Of a stretch of DNA of 64,000 bases, positions 10,153 through 18,864 are shown piece by piece. The position numbers and the translations under genes are program-made. Each line of letters begins with the position of its first letter. Positions within the stretch are counted from its first letter, which is position 1. The DNA lies in contig CP154954.1 in NCBI GenBank assembly GCA_039621445.1, forward strand, positions 20,446,642-20,510,641, read 5' to 3'. The notes under the pieces are model-generated. The model saw only the letters and a list, made by a program, of their open reading frames with translations, had not been told where the DNA came from and ran no database searches. The DNA is from Euglena gracilis (lineage: Eukaryota > Euglenida > Euglenophyceae > Euglenales).

Positions 10153-10598
10153 GGAGGTTAGGCAGGGGTGGGGGGGGGCTGTGGACCCCCCCCGGTGAAG
10201 TTCACCGGTGAACGTTCACCGGGGGGGAGGGGGGGGTACTTTCGGCGGTGAAGTTCACCGGTGAAGTTCACCGGTGAACTTCACCGTTTTGATGGTTGGG
10301 GGTGAAAATTTCACGGGTAAAATTTTGCTCCTTTCCTCTCAAAATGGTCATTTTGAGGTTGATGCTTCATGGAATTTTATCGAAATTTCCGAAAACTTGC
10401 CTGAAATGCCATTTTTTGGCCATTTTTGGCCAAAAAAAAGTGCTCTCTTGGTGAACTTCACCGGTGAAGTTCACCGATGGGTTAGGCAGAGGGGGGGGGA
10501 GGTGGTCCGGGACCCCCCGGTGAACTTTCAAACGGTGAACTTCACCATAGGGGGGGGGGAGGGGGGTCAAAACGACCAAAGTCCACTGCCTGATCTCC
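10153..10598 (+). mobile_element. GGAGRTYAGGCAG foldback element, copy 1 (446 bp)
   Basis: It begins GGAGGTTAGGCAGGG and ends CCTGATCTCC. CAA directly flanks both sides (10150-10152 and 10599-10601), a 3-bp target duplication. Inside are several GTGAAGTTCACCGG palindromes, G8-G10 runs, and the core GGTTGATGCTTCATG. It splits the retroelement C-terminus. No open frame of its own. Confidence 0.85.
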
Positions 10599-10794
10599 CA
10601 AGTAACGGCCCGTGCAAAGCAGGAGGCTGGACTTTCACCATGTTGGCATTCGGAACCTGGGGAGGCGGCCTGGGTCCGGAGACGTCCAAACTGCTCGGTA
10701 GGATCATCAAACGAGCAGCTGCATGGCATGACGGTGAACAGCGAACGACGCGTCACGCCAAACTCTACCAGAGCATATCCCTAGCCCTCGCCCG

Positions 10795-10872
10795 AGGTAG
10801 AGGTGACCTCTACCTCTACCTCTACCTCTACCTCTACCTCTACCTCTACCTCTACCTCTATCCCTCTACCTC
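10795..10872. repeat. (CTACCT)n microsatellite
   Basis: About eleven CTACCT hexamers preceded by a short complementary GTAGAGGT stretch. Confidence 0.95.
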
Positions 10873-10914
10873 CACCCAGCCCTGGCTGAGTGCTTGTGTT
10901 TTTGCTTTGTGCCG

Positions 10915-11579
<665 letters not shown>

Positions 11580-11800
11580 GGGGTCGGCACACCCCTCCCC
11601 CCCCCCTCACCAACCCCCTCGCCACGCCATTTTACCCCCCCCCCCTTTTTAGACCCCCTCGCCACGCCATGTCAGGCCCGCCAAAGAAAATTTTCTTGGC
11701 AAACCCCCGCGCACCCCTCCCCCCCCCCATCCGGGACACCCTCGCCACGCCAAACCCCCCCCCCCTAGCCGGATACCTCGCCACGGCGTGCCGACCCCCC
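11580..11800. mobile_element. GGGGTCGGCAC-ended insertion in a microsatellite
   Basis: Perfect 11-bp inverted ends (GGGGTCGGCAC and GTGCCGACCCC) split a GAGGTA tract that is continuous in block A. The interior has repeated CCCTCGCCACGCC words and C-runs. The tract and G-run hide any target duplication. Confidence 0.8.
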
Positions 11801-11930
11801 AGAGGTAGAGGTAGACGTGGGTCAGATAGAGGTAGAGGACTTTGACCTCTACCTCTACCTCTATCCAGCCCTGACTCAGCACGTACCGAGCACACACAGC
11901 ACGCACCGCTGTACATGTTGTACATAGAAC

Positions 11931-12385
11931 GGAGGTTAGGCAGGGGTGGGGGGGGGGCCTGTGGACCCCCCCCCCCCCGGTGAAGTTCACCGGTGAACAT
12001 TCCCGGGGGGGGGGGAGGGGGGGGGTACTTTCGGCGGTGAAGTTCACCGGTGAAGTTCACCGGTGAACTTCACCGTTTTGATGGTTGGGGGTGAAATTTT
12101 CATGGGTAAAATTTTGCTCCTTTCCTCTCAAAATGGTCATTTTGAGGTTGATGCTTCATGTAATTTTATCGAAATTTCCGAAAACTTGCCCAAAATGTCA
12201 TTTTTTGGCCATTTTTGGCCAAAAAGTGCTCTCTTGGTGAACTTCACCGGTGAAGTTCACCGATGGGTTAGGCAGAGGGGGGGGGGAGGGGGTCCGGGAC
12301 CCCCCGGTGAACTTTCAAACGGTGAACCTCACCATAGGGGGGGGGAGGGGGGGTCAAAATGACCAAAGTCTACTGCCTGATCTCC
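11931..12385 (+). mobile_element. GGAGRTYAGGCAG foldback element, copy 2 (455 bp)
   Basis: Same ends as the copy at 10153. AAC flanks it on both sides (11928-11930 and 12386-12388), and the empty site with a single AAC is at 2856-2858 in block A. This fixes the insertion to the base. Confidence 0.92.
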
Positions 12386-12910
12386 AACGCCCCACGGAGT
12401 CTCTCAAGGACAACAATCGACAAATTTTGCACAGGGAAAAAATTGGGGGTAGGGGTCCTTGAGCCCCCCCCCCCCCCAATTGAATTGGCTGATTGGGGGT
12501 CTGAAGGAGCCCATTAGCCAAATAGGGGGGGGGGGGAGGGTAATGTGCCAGGGAGGGGGGGGGGGGGCGCGTGTGTTGTGCTTTCTTTCCGTTGGATGGC
12601 GTGTGTGTGTCGGGACCTAAGGGCTGTTTTGCTCCATGGATTCATATGGGTTTCGGTTAATTTTCATCTTTGGTCGCGAACAGATGGCTACACTGACGTT
12701 GGTGGCAAGGTTCCCGTTTTTTTTGTTTTACAACAAAGCAAAAAAACTTTCATGAGTAAAAAAACGGTTTAAAAACGGTTTTTTGTTTTAAAAAAGGGTG
12801 TTTTTTTAAAATAAAACACTACAAATAGGAAAAACCTGTTTTAAACAACTTGTTTAAAAACAGCCCGGGAACCTTGGGTGGCATATCAAGGAGAGGACAT
12901 GGGGGACAGG
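12386..12910 (+). repeat. Diverged copy of block A 2856-3379
   Basis: Matches block A including its mini-element (12707-12875) and the CATATCAAGGAGAGGACATG that follows. G-run lengths differ. Confidence 0.9.
12707..12875 (-). mobile_element. AAGGTTCCCG MITE, third locus copy
   Basis: Starts AAGGTTCCCG and ends CGGGAACCTT at the same site as the block A copy at 3173-3345, so it was inserted before the duplication. Confidence 0.85.
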
Positions 12911-14695
12911 GTGGTTGGTACGCCATGGCGAGGGGGTCCGAATAGGGGGGGGGGAGGGAGGGTAAATGGCGTGGCGAGGGGGTCGGCGACCAAGGGGGGG
13001 GGAGGGGCGCAAGGCGGTAGACTGGGGGGGGGGGGTAGTGGGTAGTCGGCCGACTAGTCGGCCGACTACCCAATTGGTCCACCGACTAGTCCTAGTCGGT
13101 AGCTAGTCGGCGAGACAGGGGGGGGGGGTAGTGGGTAGTCGGCCAACTAGTCGGCCGACTACCCACTCTAATGTACTAACGGGTCAAAACCGCCGACTTT
13201 TAAGCCCCCCCCCATGAACAAAATCCAATGCAAACTAGTCGGTGGCTAGTCGGCGGTCATAAAAATGGTCTGTGGCGGGCCCAAATCACCCGGAAATGGT
13301 CCGGATGGGTCCAAATAAGTGTCTTACGCCTAAATAAACACCCCCAGATGGAAATCTTTGGTCAGTGGGGGGTCGGTGGGCCCTTGATGGGGTCCGGAGG
13401 GGTAAAAAACCAATGATGAAACAGGGATTACATTAAAATCCTTTAGAAATGCAATCTGCAATCTGCGTTTTGCATCACGAGAGGCAGAAAACTCCCCCCT
13501 CCACCCCAATCCGACCCCCCCCCTCAAATAACAAAATCCCTTCTGTGTTGGCAACATACTCGGGGGCTAATTCGTTTTTGTGGCTCACTTTGGCATAGGC
13601 GGGGGGGGCTCCGCCCCCCCGCCCGCACCCCCCCCCCCCCCCCCCCCCTCAAATAACAAAATCCCTTCTGTGTTTGCAACATACTCGGGGGCTAAGTCGT
13701 TTTTGTGGCTCACTTTGGCATAGGCGGGGGGGGGTGGGTGGCTCCACCCCCCACGCACTCCCCCCCTCAAATAACAAAATCCCTTCTGCGTTGGCAACAT
13801 ACTCGGGGGCTAAGTCGTTTTTGTGGCTCACTTTGGCATAGGCGGGGGGGGCTCCGGCCCCCCCCTCAAATAACAAAATCCCTTCTCTGTTGGCAACATA
13901 TTCGGGGGCTAAGTCGTTTTTGTGGCTCACTTTGGCATAGGCGGGGGGGGCTCCGCCCCCCCCCCCCCCCCCCCCCCCTCAAAAAACAAAAACCCCTCTG
14001 TGTTGGCAACATACTCGGGGGCTAAGTCGTTTTTGTGGCTTACTTTGGCATAGGCGGGGGGGGGCTCCGCCCCTCCGCACCCCCCCCCTCAAATAACAAC
14101 ATCCCGGCTATGTTGGCTATAGACTTGGGGGATAAGACCCTTTTTTTGTGCAAATTTTGACTTATATTGAAAATTCAATGGGGAGAGGTGTACTTTTGTC
14201 AAAAGTGGCCCAAAATGGACATTTTCCCCCAATTTTTTTTTGCATATTCACCCCCGATTGGGGGGTTCTGGAGCCATTTGGGTCGGTTTTGACCGGCGTT
14301 GAGGTGATTCAGACATTTTTTTTTACCAGGGGGGGGGGCTTAAAAGTCGGCGGTTTTGACCCGTTAGTACATTAGAGTGGGTAGTCGGCCGACTAGTCGG
14401 CCGACTACCCACTACCCCCCCGCCGACTAGCCACCGACCAATTAGTCGGCCGACTAGTCGGTGGACCAATTGGGTAGTCGGCCGACTAGTCGGCCGACTA
14501 CCCACTACCCCCCCCCCCAGTCTACCGTTTGGCACTGGGGGGAGGGGTGTACCATGGTATCCAACAAAATTTTCGTTCAAAAAATCACGAAAATCCCCGG
14601 CGGCGTGACGAGGGGGTCCGGCTAGGGGGGGGGGGTAAATGGCATGGCGAGGCCCTCGGAGGGGGGGGGAGGGGTGTACCAACCCCCCACGGGAG
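12911..14695. mobile_element. 1.8-kb compound foldback element
   Basis: Block A (3379/3380) and block B lack this 1785-bp segment. Its ends carry GTGGTTGGTAC and GTACCAACCCCCCAC. Inside, 13020-13215 and 14330-14520 form a long inverted repeat rich in GTAGTCGGCCGACTAG. The centre holds a minisatellite (13500-14110). No frame encodes a recognisable protein, so it is probably non-autonomous. It may be two elements, one inside another. Confidence 0.8.
13500..14110. repeat. Minisatellite, about 115-bp unit, five to six copies
   Basis: Each unit reads TCAAATAACAAAATCCC, GGCAACATACTCGGGGGC, TTTTTGTGGCTCACTTTGG, then a G-run and a C-run of variable length. The C-run reaches 23 at 13956-13978. Open frames on the reverse strand simply follow the unit. 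Confidence 0.95.
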
Positions 14696-14956
14696 TGTGA
14701 AGCGGGTATGGTTCATGTGGAGGGGGTGGGTTAACCAAGGTCGACAGGTGTTTACTGGGAATACGGGAGGTGGCAACCGGCAGATAGGTCGTGTCATTTG
14801 ACAGGTTGGTGTAGAAGCTCCAAACCAGTTGTTTAGAGATTTCTTTGGCCAGGAGTGAGAGTCCTTGCCACACTTCTGCTTGGGTTTGGCGCTGAAGCCA
14901 ACTCTCCCTTTGCCCTAACAAGGCTTTAAGGAGAGTGGAAATCAGAGAACGTCCTT
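14696..14956 (-). pseudogene. Endonuclease-tail fragment, copy of 3388-3650
   Basis: The reverse strand encodes EVWQGLSLLAKEISKQL as at 3440-3620. It ends abruptly at GTCCTTG, where a foldback fragment begins. Confidence 0.8.
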
Positions 14957-15348
14957 GTGAAGTTCACCGTTTGAAAGTTCACCGGGGGGTCCCGGACCGC
15001 CCCCCCCCCCTCTGCCTAACCCATCGGTGAATTTCACCGGTGAAGTTCACCAAGAGAGCACTTTTTGACCAAAAATGGCCAAAAATGACATTTTTGGGCA
15101 AGTTTTCGGAAGTTTCGATTTAATTACATGAAGCATCAACCTCAAAATGACCATTTTGAGAGGGAAGGAGCAAAATTTCACCCATGAAAATTTCACCCCC
15201 AACCATCAAAACAGTGAATTTCACCGGTGAACTTCACCGGTGAACTTCACTACCGAAAGTACCCCCCCCCCCGGTGAACGTTCACCGGTGAAGTTCACCG
15301 GGGGGTCCCCCGCCGCCCCCCCCCCCCCCCGTACTGCCTAACCTCCGA
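14957..15348 (-). mobile_element. GGAGRTYAGGCAG foldback element, truncated copy 3
   Basis: Reverse orientation of the 10153 family. The right end CTGCCTAACCTCC is intact at 15335-15347, but the opposite terminus is missing. Confidence 0.85.
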
Positions 15349-15506
15349 GGACTTTGACCTCTACCTCTACCTCTATCCAGCCCTGACTCAGCACGTACCG
15401 AGCACACACAGCACGCACCGCTGTACATGTTGTACATAGAACGCCCCATGGAGTCCCTCAAGGATGATGTGGAATGTACATTTCTAACCCGCCGGAGCAC
15501 CATGTA

Positions 15507-15766
15507 ACGTGACCCCCCCTATTTGTCCCCCCCCCCTAATTGGCCAGAGCCCAGGTGGCCAATTAGGGGGGGGGTTACTCATTTTCAAGGGAAAATGCCT
15601 TTATTGGGTGTTTACGGGGGTTCGCGACTATGAAGGACGGGGTCCAGGTGGCCAATTAGGGGGGGGGTTAGGGGTAACCCCCCCCTAATTGTCACCCCCC
15701 CCCCTAATTGGCCAGAAGGGGGGTCCGGGCCGCCCGGAGGGCGGCCAAATAGGGGGGGGGGTGTTG
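15507..15766. mobile_element. C-run/TAATTGG inverted element with GTA duplication
   Basis: Split site CACCATGTA / GTACATAAAAAG compares with the unsplit CACCATGTACACAAAAGG at about 20988. GTA is repeated on both sides. Imperfect inverted ends combine CACC-runs with TATTTGG, and the interior repeats CCCCCTAATTGGCC and its complement. Confidence 0.75.
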
Positions 15767-15849
15767 GTACATAAAAAGTGCACGCCGGTATATGTATGAC
15801 CCCTGATCCGCGAAAAAAAAATCGAAACAATAGTGGTGGTGGGGCAAAT

Positions 15850-16321
15850 GGTTCGAAACTGTTGAATCTGGTTAATTTTTCAGAAGATTTCACCTGTGCA
15901 GCACAGCCACCTCGGGAAAAGGTGTCACAAAAACATTGGGGAAACATTTGCTCAGTTTTGTGCCAAAAGAAACTGCAACAATCCTTGTCCGGAGCCGACG
16001 CCGTTCGGTTTGCTTGCCAAACAAGGCCGCATGCAATGGCCTGGGCATGTGCATGCCCTTCAATAGGAGTGAAAACTCTCATTCCGACCAAAGAGTTTGG
16101 TGCCCTTCTCCAATGGACCCTGGGTGCTCCTGTAGTAAAATCGGATGAGGGAGACTTGGATGTCCACGATGTAGGAGTGCGCTTGACACAGCTGGCCACC
16201 ACCTCTTCTGCTGCCACCGCAACAACCTTACTCGACGGCATGGGGTGGTACAAAGCTTTGTCCTGAGCCTTGCGAGTTGGCTTCCCGGCACGTCGTGAAG
16301 AGAAAGCCGAGGATGGCACCC
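15850..16321 (+). pseudogene. Retroelement link region before the endonuclease
   Basis: The plus-strand frame 15778-16266 reads ADAVRFACQTRPHAMAWACACP, then TLIPTKEFGALLQWTLGAPVV, the pattern seen between RT and zinc/nuclease domains in this family (helical segment, 'AWL..iP', then 'eF...lr.RLG.pv'). The frame closes soon after, and at 16321 an element interrupts. The nuclease core resumes at 17038, and the C-terminus at 20240, all in order and on one strand. Confidence 0.75.
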
Positions 16322-17037
16322 AAGGTTGACGGCTTGTTTTTTTTAAACAAAAAAAACATGTTTTTTTTGAAAAAATATGTTTTTTTAAAAAAAACGTGTT
16401 TTTTTGAAAAAAAAATTTTTTTAAAAAAAACGTCATGTACGGCTTAGGGGAAAAATTTTTTGCATTTTTTTTTTAGAAAAAAGTTCATTTTTTATCTCCG
16501 CAGCATTCATTTTTTGTTTTTTTGGGGGGGGTTTGAAAGCATGATTTTTTTGCACTAGAAAACACAGATTTGGAAATACTTTCACACAAAGAAAACTTTA
16601 GAGGGGGTGTTCCCCCCGTGACCCCTCCCTCGACCCGACCTAGGACCCTTTTCGGCCATTTTTTTTCTGAAAAACTTTGCCGGTGATGCCTAATTTGACA
16701 AAATATTCAGGTAGATTCCTATTTTTGAGGCATAAATTTTGCAAAATTTGGAATGGTGATGCCTAATTTGGTGTCAAAATGCTAATTTTAAGTTGGGGAT
16801 TCCTAATTTGGAGCCTAAAAAGGATTTTTTCCCAAAAAATTCGCTTTCGGTGATTCCTAATTTGGCCACCAAAAAATGTGATGTTCCCCCGTGACCCCCG
16901 ATGACCAAACCACCCCCGAAAATTTTTCTTCAAAAAATGGCCATTTCGCAAGGAAAAAGGTACATGTTTTTTTTGTGCTATTTTTAAAAAAAACATGTTT
17001 TTTTGTTGTTTTTTTTTTAAAAAAAAACATCAACCCT
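16322..17037. mobile_element. 716-bp AAGGTTGACG element, perfect 10-bp TSD
   Basis: Ends are AAGGTTGACG and CATCAACCCT. The 10-mer GATGGCACCC flanks both sides (16312-16321 and 17038-17047). Subterminal A/T runs with ACATGTTTTTT recur at both ends. The interior holds the CCTAATTTGG repeat (16605-16905). The 10-bp duplication points to a Mutator-like family (inference). No transposase frame. Confidence 0.92.
16605..16905 (+). repeat. CCTAATTTGG/GTTCCCCCGTGACC repeat
   Basis: Both ends carry GTTCCCCCGTGACCCC in the same direction. Between them, short lines ending CCTAATTTGG repeat at irregular spacing. An inverted relative is at 51240-51600, and a looser one at 49060-49340. Confidence 0.75.
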
Positions 17038-17157
17038 GATGGCACCCGACCCGGAGACGTGTTCATCACCCGGTTTGACGCCAATGGACCCGCTGCCATC
17101 GATGTCACTGTCCGGCACCCACTGGCATCGTCCAGGTCACCCCCAGCTCTGTGACAA
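17038..17157 (+). pseudogene. Restriction-like endonuclease core fragment
   Basis: Encodes TRPGDVFITRFDANGPAAIDVT followed by RHPLASSRSPP. PGD and IDVT carry the acidic residues expected of the PD-(D/E)XK fold. Element insertions on both sides cut it off from the rest of the protein. Confidence 0.85.
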
Positions 17158-17184
17158 GAACTGTGTTTGGGCCAAGTGTTGGGG

Positions 17185-17245
17185 GAGCCTGGGGGCGGGG
17201 ACCGCGGCGCCGAAGGCGCCGTGGTCGCCCCCAGGCCCCCCTAAA
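17185..17245. repeat. GC-rich hairpin GCGGCGCC-GAA-GGCGCCG
   Basis: GCCTGGGGGCG pairs with CGCCCCCAGGC around a GCGCCGAAGGCGC centre. A half-decayed relative lies at 44725-44800. Confidence 0.8.
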
Positions 17246-17324
17246 ACCTTGGCCCAAAACACTGTTCTTGGTTTAAAAACGTGTTCAGCCCGCCAAATGC
17301 CTGCCCTGAAATTCGTGGTCATGA

Positions 17325-17492
17325 ACACGTTTTCAATGAGGGCATCTGTGGCAATGACACATTTTCAATGAAGCCATCTGTGGTTAGGCACGTTTTCAAT
17401 GAGGGCATCTGTGGCAATGACACGTTTTCGATTAAGGCATCTGTGCTCAGGCACGTTTTCAATGAAGGCATATGTGGCAACCCTGAGTAAAA
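17325..17492. repeat. Left array of 31-32-bp GGGCATCTGTGG repeats
   Basis: Five units of the form CACGTTTTCAATGAGGGCAT followed by CTGTGGCAATGA or CTGTGGTTAGG, alternating so that the higher-order period is about 63 bp. Confidence 0.9.
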
Positions 17493-17592
17493 AGCAAAAA
17501 ACGCTGTCATGAAAAATCGGCGGGTGGTTGCGAGGCCGGGTGGTCCTCAACGAGTGAGGCGGGTCGGGGGCACTCTACAACACGACAGAAGG

Positions 17593-17973
17593 CTAGGTTG
17601 CCTTGGAGCACAACGAGACAGAGTGGCGGACATCACTGAACACGACACGCTTTACACAAAAAAGAGCCATACTTTGGTGGCCGCCGCAATCTTGGCAATG
17701 AAAATGATATGCCAAACCGCAGGCGTCACAGACAACTTTGTTCAGCTCCACACAATTTGGATTTTTGGGAATGGGAACACCACAAAAACCACATTTCTGC
17801 TGTTTTATAGGCAGTCGGGACACAGCACAAGGGACAGGGGGTTGGTCAGGGGAGGAAACGGAGCTGCTGACCACAGGAGCGGAACGTTGCTCGGCGGTGG
17901 GAAACACAGACGGAACATCGGTCAGGTCCTGATTTTCGACCGAGTGTTTTGCGGAATGCCCGAGCGACGGCAT
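17593..17973 (-). pseudogene. C-terminal zinc-finger frame of element protein
   Basis: Reverse-strand frame with QKCGFCGVPIP, then VVCDACGLAYHFHCQDCGG: C-x2-C, a spacer of about 16, C-x2-C, then H-x-H-C-x2-C. The spacing is like a PHD or RING-type cross-brace finger, which often binds protein or chromatin, but a family cannot be assigned by eye. Upstream is a Ser/Pro/Val-rich linker. It overlaps the frame at 17846-18424 in another phase; reading through would need one frameshift near 17900-17970, so the gene looks broken or mis-sequenced there. Confidence 0.5.
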
Positions 17974-18424
17974 TCACGTATGTCTGAAAAGAGGTTGCCG
18001 AACGATTCCCTGAAACGAACAAAGTTCCCGACTGCTGCTCACGTTGAGCCACACATTGTTCAAAGACGCTCGCCTCATCGAACAACAGGCTGGGTTCCAG
18101 CTCCCATCCCGTCCAGGCAACAAAGAAAGCATCCAGCTCAGGATAAGAGGCTTGCCGATGTTGACACAGTTTGGCAAACTCCAAACAGTTGGCAACAGCA
18201 GCAAGCTCTGCACCTACGGAGCCGGACTTTTTCTTTGTGTTGCCCTGTGCCAGCAAGGTGCCATGAAGGGGGTCAACCTTCGGCTTCTTGGCATCTTGCT
18301 GGTATACCGCGAGAGCAGCCAGGAACAGTTCCGTCCTAGGGGGAGGTGGTAAAAGACCATTCACAAAGTTAGCCGTGCGTTTCGCCATAGTGGGAGGGCT
18401 GCGGAAAAAGGGTGGGGGTGACAC
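17846..18424 (-). CDS. Unknown element-borne protein, N-terminal part
   Basis: A 192-codon reverse-strand frame from an ATG at 18424 (a second ATG, MAKRTANFVNGLL, is 12 codons in). It is rich in Ala, Leu and charged residues and contains ELDAFFVAWTGWELEPSLLF, then SATSFQTYVNAVARAFRKT, which has the look of a helical DNA-binding or core-binding region of recombinases. That resemblance is only visual. The last 40 codons (after about 17960) become Arg/Cys-rich while the alternative frame becomes sensible, indicating a frameshift into the zinc-finger frame. Complete protein length would be about 280 residues. Confidence 0.45.
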   Translation of the reverse strand: MSPPPFFRSPPTMAKRTANFVNGLLPPPPRTELFLAALAVYQQDAKKPKVDPLHGTLLAQGNTKKKSGSVGAELAAVANCLEFAKLCQHRQASYPELDAFFVAWTGWELEPSLLFDEASVFEQCVAQREQQSGTLFVSGNRSATSFQTYVNAVARAFRKTLGRKSGPDRCSVCVSHRRATFRSCGQQLRFLP

Positions 18425-18575
18425 GTTTTCAATGAGGGCATCTGTGGCAATGACACGTTTTCAATGAAGGCATCTGTGGTTAGGCACGTTTTCAGTTTTC
18501 AATGAGGGCATCTGTGGCAATGACACGTTTTCAATTAAGGCATCTGTGTTCAGGCACGTTTTCAATGAGGGCGCC
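18420..18575. repeat. Right array of GGGCATCTGTGG repeats
   Basis: Same unit and same direction as 17325-17492, with a short TTTTCAG duplication near 18492. The two arrays bracket the gene remnant as direct, not inverted, repeats. Confidence 0.9.
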
Positions 18576-18680
18576 GTTTCTTGGGTCCGAATTTCACAAA
18601 TTCGCGTTTTTGACCCCTTGCGTGAATCATGACCACGAATTTCAGGGCAGGCATTTGGCGGGCTCTGAACACGTTTTTAA

Positions 18681-18795
18681 ACAAATTGTGGCTGAGCCCA
18701 GATTTCAGCCTGAAAACGTGTTCAGGGGGCCCCCTTCGGGAACCCCCTGGCTGAACACGTTTTCAGGCTGAAATCTGGGCTCAGCCACAATTTGT
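18681..18795. repeat. Hairpin with 45-bp perfect arms
   Basis: ACAAATTGTGGCTGAGCCC... and its exact reverse complement flank a loop that is itself near-palindromic (GGGGGCCCCCTTCGGG). A decayed relative is at 44680-44715. Confidence 0.92.
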
Positions 18796-18864
18796 GTATA
18801 GAAACCGTGTTTGGGCGAAGATTTAAAACTTTTAACGTCTCGAAATCGGCCCAAACACGGTTTC

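Larger units (their letters stand above)
9394..10790 (+). pseudogene. Retroelement 3' end: zinc motif and endonuclease
   Basis: Three same-strand pieces of one protein. 9394-9495 encodes LLAKLPPRDQARLLG, the helical link after RT. After about 220 bp of foreign DNA, 9722-10157 encodes WWLGLQISPTSPDALCEGC, GDHWMCC, RHNAVQDALFTLL and RPPDLLLASW...PTAVDIT: Cys/His residues of the zinc motif followed by the restriction-like endonuclease core. After a foldback element (10153-10598), 10600-10790 encodes KAGGWTFTMLAFGTWGGG and KLYQSISLALARG, the typical C-terminus. In this family the nuclease nicks target DNA to prime reverse transcription; here the two insertions make it inactive. Confidence 0.85.
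17158..18864. mobile_element. 1.7-kb nested foldback element with gene
   Basis: Outer ends are complementary (TGTGTTTGGGCC at about 17161; GGCCCAAACACGG at about 18848). A second inverted pair of about 55 bp lies at 17270-17325 and 18625-18680 (CCCGCCAAATGCCTGCC). Inside that are two same-direction tandem arrays (17325-17492 and 18420-18575), and between them a reverse-strand gene remnant. 17185-17245 and 18681-18795 are hairpins. The element separates the retroelement nuclease core from its tail. No transposase is recognised. Confidence 0.75.

Noticed and set aside
13330-14025. Repeat protein with CQSEPQKRLSP-type units
   Set aside because: It follows the 115-bp minisatellite; unit length variation breaks frames, and C-runs make it meaningless as protein.
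17325-18575. Two 31-32-bp repeat arrays resembling CRISPR repeats
   Set aside because: Units are adjacent without unique spacers, no cas-like gene is present, and they lie inside an inverted-repeat element.
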